A stretch of 64,000 bases of DNA from Polaribacter haliotis (GTDB taxonomy: Bacteria > Bacteroidota > Bacteroidia > Flavobacteriales > Flavobacteriaceae), in NCBI RefSeq assembly GCF_014784055.1, contig NZ_CP061813.1, positions 3,730,001-3,794,000 of the forward strand, given 5' to 3'. The number at the start of each line of letters is the position of its first letter. The first letter of the stretch is position 1. Below are positions 35,515 to 43,613 of the stretch, piece by piece. The notes under the pieces are model-generated. The model was not told where the DNA came from. It worked only from the letters and a program-made list of their open reading frames with translations, and made no database searches. The translations under genes and the position numbers were made by a program.

Positions 35515-37167
35515 TTGCTAACACAACTTTCCATAAATAACTACGCATTAATCGATTCATTATCAATTAACTTCTCCTCAGGTTTATCCATAATTACTGG
35601 AGAAACTGGAGCTGGAAAATCGATACTTTTAGGCGCTTTAGGTTTGGTTTTGGGTAATAGAGCAGATTTATCTTCTTTAAAAGATACTTCACAAAAATGT
35701 ATTGTGGAAGCTAAAATGGCAATTGCGAATTATAATTTAGAAGATTTTTTTATGGAAGTCGATTTAGATTATGAAGCAGAAACCATTATTAGAAGAGAAA
35801 TTTTGCCTTCAGGAAAATCACGTGCTTTTGTAAATGACACGCCTGTTACACTTTCAGTTTTAAACGAATTAAGAAATAAGTTAATTGATGTGCATTCGCA
35901 ACATCAAACCATGGAATTGTCCGATAATGCTTTCCAATTTTCTATTATTGATGCATTGGCAAAAAACAAAAATAAAATAGATTCTTACAAAAGAGGTTAT
36001 TTGCAACTGCAACAATTAGAAAAAGAATTAAAAGAATTAGAGCGCATTCAAAAAGAGGCAAACCAACAATATGATTATAATTTGCATCTGTTTAAAGAGC
36101 TAGAAGAAGCAAATTTAAAGGTTGATGAGCAAGAAGATTTAGAAGAAAGATTAGAGAAGTTAAATAATATTGAAGATATTAAAACAAACTTATCTGAAGC
36201 GTTAGAAATCTCTAATAATGAGGAAATAGGGATTCAGAATTTGCTAAATACTTTAGAAAATCGATTGTCTAAAATAGCTTCTTTCTCTAAAGAATACCAA
36301 CAAATAGCAGAAAGAATAACATCCGTAAAAATAGAAATAGATGATGTTGTTGCAGAGTTAGAAGATGCAAATGAGAATGTAGATTTCAATCCTAATGAAG
36401 CAGAAGAAATTAACGATAGATTACAATTAATCTATAATTTACAAAAGAAACATACTGTAAATTCTGTTGAAGAATTATTATCCGTTTTTGAAGACTTGTC
36501 AGACAAAGTACAACAAGTTGAATCTGCTGAAGATACAATCAACAAGAAGAAACAAGAAATACATTCAGTTTCAGAAAAACTAGACAAAGTTGCCGATTTA
36601 ATTACAAAATCTAGAACTGTTGCCATTCCAAAATTAACCAAAGAATTAGAAAATTTATTGGCAGATTTAGGAATGCAAAATGCACGTTTCTCTATAAAAA
36701 TAAAACAAACAATTGTTTATTTTTCAAACGGAAAAGACAATTTAGAATTTTTATTTTCAGCAAATAAAGGTGGTAATTTTGGCGAGTTAAAGAAAGTAGC
36801 TTCAGGTGGAGAATTATCAAGAATAATGTTGGCTGTAAAGAAAATACTATCAGAAAACATACATTTACCAACAATTATTTTCGATGAAATTGATACTGGA
36901 GTTTCTGGAGAAGTTTCCAATAAAATCGCAGCAATTATGCAACAAATGAGCAAGTTTATGCAAGTTGTTGCCATTACACATTTACCACAAATCGCAGCAA
37001 AAGGTAATAACCATTACAAAGTTTATAAAGAAGAAGTAAAAGGTGTTACAACCACGAATTTAAAACCACTTTCTAAAGAAGAAAGAGTTTTAGAAATTGC
37101 AGAAATGTTAAGTGGAAAAGACTATTCTGAATCTGCTTTAACGCATGCTAAAGAATTGTTGAACTAG
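35515..37167 (+). CDS. recN: DNA repair ATPase RecN
   Basis: A 550-residue SMC-like ATPase for double-strand-break repair. Walker A GETGAGKS is at 29-36; a long coiled-coil occupies about 155-370; the C-terminal lobe carries the signature ASGGELSRIMLA and Walker B TIIFDEIDTGVSG. The start is TTG (35515), since the family's LTQLSINNYALID begins there and no ATG is in frame nearby. It follows DUF4835 by 81 bp on the same strand. Confidence 0.95.
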   Translation: MLTQLSINNYALIDSLSINFSSGLSIITGETGAGKSILLGALGLVLGNRADLSSLKDTSQKCIVEAKMAIANYNLEDFFMEVDLDYEAETIIRREILPSGKSRAFVNDTPVTLSVLNELRNKLIDVHSQHQTMELSDNAFQFSIIDALAKNKNKIDSYKRGYLQLQQLEKELKELERIQKEANQQYDYNLHLFKELEEANLKVDEQEDLEERLEKLNNIEDIKTNLSEALEISNNEEIGIQNLLNTLENRLSKIASFSKEYQQIAERITSVKIEIDDVVAELEDANENVDFNPNEAEEINDRLQLIYNLQKKHTVNSVEELLSVFEDLSDKVQQVESAEDTINKKKQEIHSVSEKLDKVADLITKSRTVAIPKLTKELENLLADLGMQNARFSIKIKQTIVYFSNGKDNLEFLFSANKGGNFGELKKVASGGELSRIMLAVKKILSENIHLPTIIFDEIDTGVSGEVSNKIAAIMQQMSKFMQVVAITHLPQIAAKGNNHYKVYKEEVKGVTTTNLKPLSKEERVLEIAEMLSGKDYSESALTHAKELLN

Positions 37168-37171
37168 TTTT

Positions 37172-37245
37172 AGAGACAAGAAGCAAGAAGCAAGAATTTC
37201 TAAAATAACAACGAGACTAACTACTAAAGACTAACCACTAAAACC
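37172..37245. repeat. Degenerate ACTAA/AGACTAAC-rich stretch
   Basis: The gap between recN and fabI contains tandem-like short words (AAGAAGCAAGAAGCAAGAA, then CGAGACTAACTACTAAAG, GACTAACCACTAAAAC). Comparable ACTGA/GACTAA-rich stretches lie at 3903-3946 and 11998-12035. They look like decayed short intergenic repeats. Confidence 0.4.
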
Positions 37246-37251
37246 TTATTT

Positions 37252-38058
37252 ATGTACAACTTACTAAAAGGAAAAAAAGGAATTATTTTTGGAGCATTAA
37301 ACGAACATTCAATCGCTTGGAAAACTGCAGAAAGAGCACATGAAGAAGGAGCAGAGTTTGTGTTAACAAACGCACCAATTGCAATGAGAATGGGAGAATT
37401 AGATACTTTAGCAGCAAAAACTGGTTCTCAAATTATTCCTGCAGATGCAACATCTGTAGAAGATTTAGAAAATTTAGTAGAAAAATCGATGGCCATTTTA
37501 GGCGGAAAAATAGATTTCGTTTTACATTCTATAGGTATGTCCGTTAATGTAAGAAAAGGCAAACATTATACAGATCCAAAATACGATTTCACCACAAAAG
37601 GTTGGGATGTTTCTGCAGTTTCCTTTCATAAAACTATGAACGTTTTATACAACAAAAACGCTATGAACGAGTGGGGAAGTATTGTCGCTTTAACATATAT
37701 GGCAGCACAAAGAGTTTTTCCAGATTATAATGATATGGCTGACAATAAAGCCTATTTAGAGTCCATTGCTCGTAGTTTTGGGTACTTCTTTGGACGCGAT
37801 CATAAAGTGCGTGTAAATACTATTTCTCAATCACCAACTCCAACAACTGCAGGAAGTGGTGTAAAGGGTTTTGACGGTTTTATTGCTTATTCAGAAAAGA
37901 TGAGTCCTTTAGGAAATGCAACTGCTTTAGAATGTGCAGATTATACGATTTCTCTATTTTCCGATTTAACGAAGAAAGTAACTTTACAAAACTTATTTCA
38001 CGATGGTGGTTTTTCAAATATGGGCGTAAGTGACGCAGTTATGGAAAAATTTGAGTAG
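37252..38058 (+). CDS. fabI: FabI-type enoyl-[acyl-carrier-protein] reductase
   Basis: A 268-residue short-chain dehydrogenase that reduces trans-2-enoyl-ACP in each cycle of fatty acid elongation. The active site Y-x6-K is present (Tyr159, Lys166 in YNDMADNKAYLE), a second Tyr sits at 149, and the start GKKGIIFGALNEHSIAW is the NADH-binding beta-alpha unit of the family. It is full length. A FabV enzyme for the same step is encoded at 7985. It has its own terminator at 38189-38219 and a REP-like element between. Confidence 0.95.
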   Translation: MYNLLKGKKGIIFGALNEHSIAWKTAERAHEEGAEFVLTNAPIAMRMGELDTLAAKTGSQIIPADATSVEDLENLVEKSMAILGGKIDFVLHSIGMSVNVRKGKHYTDPKYDFTTKGWDVSAVSFHKTMNVLYNKNAMNEWGSIVALTYMAAQRVFPDYNDMADNKAYLESIARSFGYFFGRDHKVRVNTISQSPTPTTAGSGVKGFDGFIAYSEKMSPLGNATALECADYTISLFSDLTKKVTLQNLFHDGGFSNMGVSDAVMEKFE

Positions 38059-38068
38059 TTTTATTTGA

Positions 38069-38152
38069 AGCTATTTCCTGCTTTCGTTACTCGCTTTTTA
38101 TCTCTTTCTAAGAGATAAAAGAGCTCAAACAGGCCACTCAATCAGGGCTAGA
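38069..38152. repeat. REP-like intergenic palindromic element, copy B
   Basis: About 84 bp after fabI. On the minus strand it runs TAGCCCTGATTGAGTGGCC, a T-rich arm, a strong hairpin (TTTTATCTCTT 38096-38106 pairing with AAGAGATAAAA 38110-38120), then GCGAGTAACGAAAGCAGGAA and ATAGCT. Same plan as 19094-19170 (GATTG-AGTGG, hairpin, GTAxCGAAA). Confidence 0.7.
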
Positions 38153-38188
38153 CTTGTTTACTAGCTATTAGAAAATCTTAAAAAAAAT

Positions 38189-38219
38189 AAAATGCAAATC
38201 TAAATTCGATTTGCATTTT
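38189..38219 (+). terminator. Intrinsic terminator after fabI
   Basis: Perfect 12-bp stem AAAATGCAAATC (38189-38200) and GATTTGCATTTT (38208-38219) with a 7-base loop, followed by T residues. Confidence 0.88.
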
Positions 38220-38261
38220 TTGTTTAGCGTCATTTTTGTAGTTTCGTTAAAAATAAGTTGA

Positions 38262-38708
38262 ATGGGTATTTTTAGAAAAGTTGACCTTGTTTTAGCAAGA
38301 TTTGGAAATATAAACGCGATGAAAAGAACTCACGTAGATACTTTTACAGAAGAAAAAATTACAAATGTACCTGGAGAGAAATATGGAATTTCAGAATTTG
38401 GTTTTCTTTATGTAGAGCTTCAAGAATTAGCAGGTTATTATTTTATTAATACTACAGTAATTAGTGCATCAAGCCTTAAAACAAATAAAGGTGCAATCTT
38501 AGAATTTAAGTCAGATGATAAAGAATTAATCTGTAAGTCAGACGATTATATGATAGAATCAGATTTTTCGAATGTATCAAACAGATGGATTTCTCAGATA
38601 AGTTATCCTGTTTCAGAAGAGGAAATTCAATTAATCCAAAACAAACATTTTACTTCTGCAGTTTTAAAAGTAAAAAAGCATAAAATAGAATTTAATACCA
38701 ACATTTGA
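38262..38708 (+). CDS. Uncharacterised cytoplasmic protein
   Basis: A 148-residue protein without signal peptide or membrane segment and with no domain that I recognise. It is rich in beta-type sequence (SEFGFLYVELQEL, GAILEFKSDDKELICKSDDY) and ends with KHKIEFNTNI. The stop overlaps the TTG start of the glycosyltransferase gene (TTTGA), so they are co-translated; a role connected with that glycosyltransferase is only an inference. Confidence 0.68.
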   Translation: MGIFRKVDLVLARFGNINAMKRTHVDTFTEEKITNVPGEKYGISEFGFLYVELQELAGYYFINTTVISASSLKTNKGAILEFKSDDKELICKSDDYMIESDFSNVSNRWISQISYPVSEEEIQLIQNKHFTSAVLKVKKHKIEFNTNI

Positions 38709-39661
38709 ACCTACATTTCTCCATAATAATCCCAGTTTATAACCGTCCGCAAGAAATAGATGAGTTATTAGAAAGTCTTACAAAACAAGATTTTTCTGAT
38801 GCTTTCGAGGTTTTAATCATTGAAGATGGTTCTACATATTCTTCAAAAGAAATTGTAGAGAAGTATAAAAGCCAACTTGATTTAAAATATTTCTTTAAGG
38901 AAAATAGTGGTGCAGGAGCTAGTCGAAATTTCGGCATGGAAAAAGCCACAGGAAACTATTTTATCATATTAGATTCCGATGTTCTTGTTCCTTCTCAATA
39001 TTTATCCGAAGTAAAAAAAGCATTAGAAGCTAATTTTACAGATGCTTTTGGTGGTCCAGATGCCGCGCATAAAAGTTTTACTGCTTTACAAAAAGCCATT
39101 AATTATTCCATGACTTCAGTTTTAACTACAGGCGGAATTCGAGGAAAGAAAAAAGGAGTTGGAAAATTTCAGCCAAGAAGCTTCAATTTGGGTTTGTCTA
39201 AAAAAGCATTCGAAAAAACAAACGGTTTTTCTAAAATGAAAAATGGAGAAGATATAGATTTAACTTTTCGCTTGTGGGAAAACAAATTCGAAACACAATT
39301 AATAGACAAAGCATTTGTATACCACAAACGTAGAAGTACCATTCAGCAGTTTTACAAACAAACATTCGGTTTTGGTACAGCAAGACCAATTCTAAATAAA
39401 AAATACCCAAAAACAGCTAAAATTACGTATTGGTTTCCAAGTGTATTTATTTTAGGTTTCGATTTAAGTGTTTTGTTAGCTTTCTTTGGATATTTTCAAC
39501 TTTTATATTTTTTCGTATTTTATTTTTTGTTTATTTTTTTAGACTCTTTGCTTCAAAATAAAAATATTAAAGTTGCTTTTTTGAGTATCATTACTTCTTT
39601 TACTCAGTTTTTAGGCTATGGATTGGGTTTTTTAGAATCTCAATTTTTTGTAAAGAAATAA
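38705..39661 (+). CDS. Glycosyltransferase family 2 protein, membrane-attached
   Basis: A 318-residue GT-A-fold glycosyltransferase. The N-terminus HFSIIIPVYNRPQEI is the nucleotide-sugar site, the DxD-type motif is in ILDSDVLVPS near residue 94, and the acceptor-side motif GEDIDLTFRLW is near residue 180. The C-terminal 80 residues hold two to three hydrophobic helices, so it is anchored in the inner membrane. The TTG start (38705) overlaps the preceding gene's stop. The sugar and acceptor are unknown. Confidence 0.89.
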   Translation: MNLHFSIIIPVYNRPQEIDELLESLTKQDFSDAFEVLIIEDGSTYSSKEIVEKYKSQLDLKYFFKENSGAGASRNFGMEKATGNYFIILDSDVLVPSQYLSEVKKALEANFTDAFGGPDAAHKSFTALQKAINYSMTSVLTTGGIRGKKKGVGKFQPRSFNLGLSKKAFEKTNGFSKMKNGEDIDLTFRLWENKFETQLIDKAFVYHKRRSTIQQFYKQTFGFGTARPILNKKYPKTAKITYWFPSVFILGFDLSVLLAFFGYFQLLYFFVFYFLFIFLDSLLQNKNIKVAFLSIITSFTQFLGYGLGFLESQFFVKK

Positions 39662-39663
39662 TA

Positions 39664-39694
39664 TGTCATTCCTGTTTAAATAGGAATCTAGAAA
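39664..39694. repeat. Short dispersed inverted repeat (TGTCATTCC...GGAATC type), copy 2
   Basis: Directly after the glycosyltransferase stop. Begins TGTCATTCC, then GGAATCTAGAAA, matching the copy at 1717-1750. The ATTCC/GGAAT arms pair. Confidence 0.5.
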
Positions 39695-39763
39695 ATTTCA
39701 ATTAAGTAATCTAAGCTTTATTAATTATTAGAATAATTTTAAGATTATAAATTTTAATAAGTA

Positions 39764-40462
39764 CTATTTAATTACTTTTAAAATACTTTCTATCTCTTGA
39801 ATATTAGATTCTGTTTGAGCAATATTTCCAAAAAATACACTTTTTTCAGAATTTATAATTTTAGAAGCAGAAGCATGAATTTCCTTAAAACCAACTTCTT
39901 TAAAAACATTAACATTATCAGCATTAATACCACTTCCTGGAAGAATAATTAATTTTTCTCCAGCTAGTTTTTGTAATTCAATTAATAAATCAATTCCGTT
40001 GATTGCGTTTTCTTGCAAGCCAGAAGTTAGAATTCTATCCACTTTTAAATCTATTAATTCTTGTAAAGATTTTTTTGGGTTTGTAACACAATCAAAAGCT
40101 CTATGAAACGTAAAAGAAAGAGGTTTAGAAAGTTCAATTATTTCTTTTGTTCTTTCAATATTTATTGAATTATCAGCATTTAAAATTCCAGAAACAATTC
40201 CATTAAATCCTAATTTTTTACAAATTAAAATGTCTTTTTTCATTTGTTTAAACTCGGCATCAGAATAACAAAAATTCCCGCTTCTTGGACGAATTAATAC
40301 ATTCGTAAGAATTGTAATTTCTTTGGCAACTTTTTCTAATAATCCAAAAGAAGGTGTAATTCCTCCAACAGATAATTCTGAGCAAAGTTCAATTCTATCG
40401 ACTCCAGCATTTTGAGCATTTAAGGCAGATTGATATGAGTTTGCGCAGATTTCTAACAGCAT
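39764..40462 (-). CDS. cutC: CutC-family protein
   Basis: A 232-residue TIM-barrel protein of the CutC family: LEICANSYQSALNAQNAG at the start, RIELCSELSVGGITPS near residue 23, LIRPRSGNFCYSD near 57 and SFTFHRAFDC near 115. Historically called copper homeostasis protein, but a metal role is poorly supported, and in Bacteroidota it usually lies with sugar-related genes, as here. It is transcribed away from the N-glycan-type locus across a 165-bp divergent region. Confidence 0.92.
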   Translation of the reverse strand: MLLEICANSYQSALNAQNAGVDRIELCSELSVGGITPSFGLLEKVAKEITILTNVLIRPRSGNFCYSDAEFKQMKKDILICKKLGFNGIVSGILNADNSINIERTKEIIELSKPLSFTFHRAFDCVTNPKKSLQELIDLKVDRILTSGLQENAINGIDLLIELQKLAGEKLIILPGSGINADNVNVFKEVGFKEIHASASKIINSEKSVFFGNIAQTESNIQEIESILKVIK

Positions 40463-40627
40463 AATTTATAGTATTGTTTAACTTAGAGGTATTAGAATAA
40501 AATTCGGTTCGATTGGTTTTTAAACTTCGATTATACAACTCCGTAAAATTGTAATAAAAATTAAAAGAATGTAAGGGCTAATTTTCATTTTCTGTTATAT
40601 TTGATACGAATTTAACAATCTATTTTT

Positions 40628-41218
40628 ATGAAATTTAATTTCCATCTATTTTTTATTACACTTTTTCTTATTTCTAGTCGTAATAATACCCCTGAAATTA
40701 TTGAAACAAAAATAGATAAAAATTTAATTTCTTACGTAAATCCAATGATTGGCACTAGTAAAATGGGGCATGTTTATCCTGGAGCAACAGCGCCTTTTGG
40801 AATGGTGCAATTGAGTCCGCAAACAAACTTCGAGGTTATGTTTAAAGACGGAAAATACAATGCTGCTACTTACGAGTATTTTGCAGGTTATCAATATAGA
40901 GATACTACAATCGTAGGTTTTGCACACACGAATTTTAGTGGAACAGGACATTCAGATTTAGGAGATTTATTAGTAATGCCAACAGTTGGTGATTTGGTTT
41001 TAGACCCAATTGAAACGAAAGAAGGGAAAAAAGCAACTTTGAATTTAGAAAACGGAAATACATTAGTTATTTCTAGTGAAAATCAATCTAAAGAAAATGT
41101 TTATGTTTCTAAATTGACAATTAATGGAAAAGAAATCAATAGAAATTATATATTGCATAACGAAATTATGGATGGAGGAGAATTTGTTTTTACAATGTCT
41201 AATCAATCAAAAAAATAA
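40628..41218 (+). pseudogene. GH92 alpha-mannosidase remnant with large in-frame internal deletion
   Basis: A 196-codon open frame joins the two ends of a GH92 exo-alpha-mannosidase, normally about 700-770 residues. Residues about 35-135 match the N-terminal domain (YVNPMIGTSKMGHVYPG, FAHTNFSGTGHSDLGD); residues about 142-193 match the C-terminal end (LENGNTLVISSENQSKENVY, HNEIMDGGEFVF). Everything between, including the catalytic (alpha/alpha)6 barrel, is gone, with the junction near 41036. The signal ends LISSRNNTP, where a lipobox Cys would be expected; CGT could come from TGT by one change. The frame is open, but no enzyme activity is likely. Confidence 0.82.
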
Positions 41219-41223
41219 TTAAA

Positions 41224-42222
41224 ATGAAAAGAAGGAATTTTTTAAAAAAAGCATCAGTAACTGGTTTAGGCTTGGTTACAGTTTCATCTTCAATGATAAG
41301 TTGCGATGATACTCAAAAAGAAAAAAAAACAGTTTCAGCAAGTAAAACCGTAGTTCCAGTTGTAGTTGCAACTTGGAATTTTAAAAACGCGACAAAAGCG
41401 GCTTGGGAAGTTCTAGAAAAAGGAGGCAATTCTTTAGATGCAATTGAAGCAGGTTGTAGAGTAGAAGAAGCAGATTTAAAGAATACAACAGTAGGTAATG
41501 GAGGAACACCAGATAGAGATGGAAATGTTACTTTAGATGCTTGTATTATGAACAAAGAAGGTAATTATGGTGCAGTAGTTTGCATGGAGAATATTGCACA
41601 CCCAATTTCTGTGGCTCGTAAAGTTATGGAAGATACACCACATGTCTTGTTGGCAGGAAAAGGAGCAGAGCAATTTGCGGTTTCTCAAGGTTTCAAAAGA
41701 GAAAACTTATTGAATGAAAATACGATAAAAGCGTGGGAAAAATGGAAAGAAAAATCAGAATATAAACCGATTATCAATATAGAAAATCACGATACGATAG
41801 GTATGTTAGCGATTGACAAAAATGGTGATATTTCTGGAGGCTGTACCACAAGTGGTTTAGCCTATAAAATGGCTGGTAGAGTTGGAGATTCTGCTGTAAT
41901 TGGATCTGGTTTATTTATAGACAATACAGTTGGTGGAGCTACTGCTACTGGAATGGGAGAAGAGGTTTTAAAAACGGTAGGTAGTTTTTTAATTGTAGAA
42001 TTAATGAGGCAAGGAAGAACACCACAAGAAGCTTGTGAAGAAGGAGTTAGAAGAATTGTAACTTCGAATCCGAATTTTAAAAACTTTCAAGTTGGGTATG
42101 TTGCCTTAAATAAAAAAGGAGAATATGGTTGTTACTGTATTCATGGTGGTTTTGGAATTAGTAAATATCAAGAAGGAGAACAAACGTATGTGGAATCAGA
42201 TTCTCATATTAAGAAAGCGTAG
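41224..42222 (+). CDS. N4-(beta-N-acetylglucosaminyl)-L-asparaginase (glycosylasparaginase)
   Basis: A 332-residue Ntn-hydrolase that cleaves the GlcNAc-Asn link of N-glycoproteins. It has a twin-Arg start (KRRNFLKKA) and a lipobox ISC (Cys27). Autoproteolysis should occur in NHDTIGM between Asp190 and Thr191, freeing the Thr nucleophile, as in the Elizabethkingia enzyme; the later GRVGDSAVIGSG and TGMGEE substrate-binding motifs are present. It follows the GH92 remnant by 5 bp and precedes the sugar transporter by 38 bp. It is probably periplasmic and membrane-attached. Confidence 0.94.
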   Translation: MKRRNFLKKASVTGLGLVTVSSSMISCDDTQKEKKTVSASKTVVPVVVATWNFKNATKAAWEVLEKGGNSLDAIEAGCRVEEADLKNTTVGNGGTPDRDGNVTLDACIMNKEGNYGAVVCMENIAHPISVARKVMEDTPHVLLAGKGAEQFAVSQGFKRENLLNENTIKAWEKWKEKSEYKPIINIENHDTIGMLAIDKNGDISGGCTTSGLAYKMAGRVGDSAVIGSGLFIDNTVGGATATGMGEEVLKTVGSFLIVELMRQGRTPQEACEEGVRRIVTSNPNFKNFQVGYVALNKKGEYGCYCIHGGFGISKYQEGEQTYVESDSHIKKA

Positions 42223-42260
42223 ATTTATCAAGCAAAAAAATAATTAAATTATAGTAATAA

Positions 42261-43577
42261 ATGAGTACTTCAGCAACCAATAAATCTTACAAATCTGCAT
42301 TTATATTTTTAACTACTTTATTTTTCCTTTGGGGGTTTATTACGGTTTTAGTAGATAGTTTAGTACCAAGGTTAAAGGATGTTTTCGAGATGTCGTATGC
42401 AAAAACTGTTTTGGTTCAATTTGCCTTTTTTGTGGCATTTTTTGTATTCTCTTTACCTGCAGGAGCTATTTTATCTAAAATTGGTTACAAAAAAGGAATT
42501 GTTTTAGGATTATTAACAATGGCAGCAGGTTGTTTGTTATTTTATCCGGCTGCATCTTTTCGATCTTTTCCAGTATTTTTATTTGGTTATTTTACTTTGG
42601 CTGGCGGAATTACGATTTTGCAAGTAGCCGCAAATCCGTATGTTGCTTTATTAGGAAGTGAAGATGGTGCTAGTAGTCGATTAAATTTATCGCAAGCATT
42701 TAATTCTTTAGGAACTACAATTGCCCCAGTTGTTGGTGCATTATTTTTATTGAGTGATTCTGTAAAAACATCTGCAGAAATAAACCTTTTAAGCGATATA
42801 GATAAGACAAATTATTACGTTGCAGAAGCTGCGACTGTACAAACTCCATTTTTATTTATTGCGATTTTTATTGCAGTTTTAGCGTTGATATTCGGGTTTA
42901 TAAAACTACCAACAGTTATGCAAGAAAGTCCAAAAGGAGGTTATTTAACTTTATTGAAAAATAAATTAATGCTCATGGGGGCTTTAGGGATATTTGTTTA
43001 TGTAGGTGCAGAAGTTGCGATTGGTAGTTTTTTAGTCAACTATTTTGTAGATATGAACTTAGCAGCTGTTGTTGCTGGAAATGAAACAATGATGAGCATT
43101 GCCAACACGATTGCAAGTACTTTTAATAAAACATTTACAGATTCGGACCCAAAATCTTTATTAGCAATTTTTGTGATTTTTTATTGGGGAGGAGCAATGA
43201 TTGGACGATTTGTGGGTGCATATTTAACCAAAATTATGGCTCCTGGAAAAGTGTTAAGCATTTTTGCTTTTTTAGCCATTTCTATGATTGTAATTTCTAT
43301 AAACACCACTGGATTACTTTCTATGTGGTCTATTTTGGTAGTGGGTTTGTTTAATTCGATAATGTTTCCAACGATTTTTACGCTTAGTTTAGAAGGTTTG
43401 GGAGATTTAAAAGCACAAGCTTCAGGCTTGCTTTGTATGGCAATTGTTGGTGGCGCAATTATCCCTTTTATTTTCGGAAGTTTAATAGATGGTTTTGGCT
43501 TTAAAACTGCCTTTATCTTAACAATTTTTTGTTATGGGTATATTTTGTTTTTTGGGAGGTATAAAATCCCATCTTAA
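42261..43577 (+). CDS. Sugar MFS transporter (FucP/GluP-like)
   Basis: A 438-residue major-facilitator protein with 12 helices, of the FucP family that takes up fucose, glucose/galactose or N-acetylglucosamine with protons. Characteristic segments are FFLWGFITVLVDSLVPRLK near residue 18, LQVAANPYVALLG near 120 and YWGGAMIGRFVGAYL near 308. The gene ends the GH92/asparaginase unit, so GlcNAc or mannose from N-glycans is the likely cargo. An array of 84-bp repeats follows it. Confidence 0.92.
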   Translation: MSTSATNKSYKSAFIFLTTLFFLWGFITVLVDSLVPRLKDVFEMSYAKTVLVQFAFFVAFFVFSLPAGAILSKIGYKKGIVLGLLTMAAGCLLFYPAASFRSFPVFLFGYFTLAGGITILQVAANPYVALLGSEDGASSRLNLSQAFNSLGTTIAPVVGALFLLSDSVKTSAEINLLSDIDKTNYYVAEAATVQTPFLFIAIFIAVLALIFGFIKLPTVMQESPKGGYLTLLKNKLMLMGALGIFVYVGAEVAIGSFLVNYFVDMNLAAVVAGNETMMSIANTIASTFNKTFTDSDPKSLLAIFVIFYWGGAMIGRFVGAYLTKIMAPGKVLSIFAFLAISMIVISINTTGLLSMWSILVVGLFNSIMFPTIFTLSLEGLGDLKAQASGLLCMAIVGGAIIPFIFGSLIDGFGFKTAFILTIFCYGYILFFGRYKIPS

Positions 43578-43613
43578 TCTTCCTACTGGAAAAACTCTTT
43601 TAATGTAAATGAC

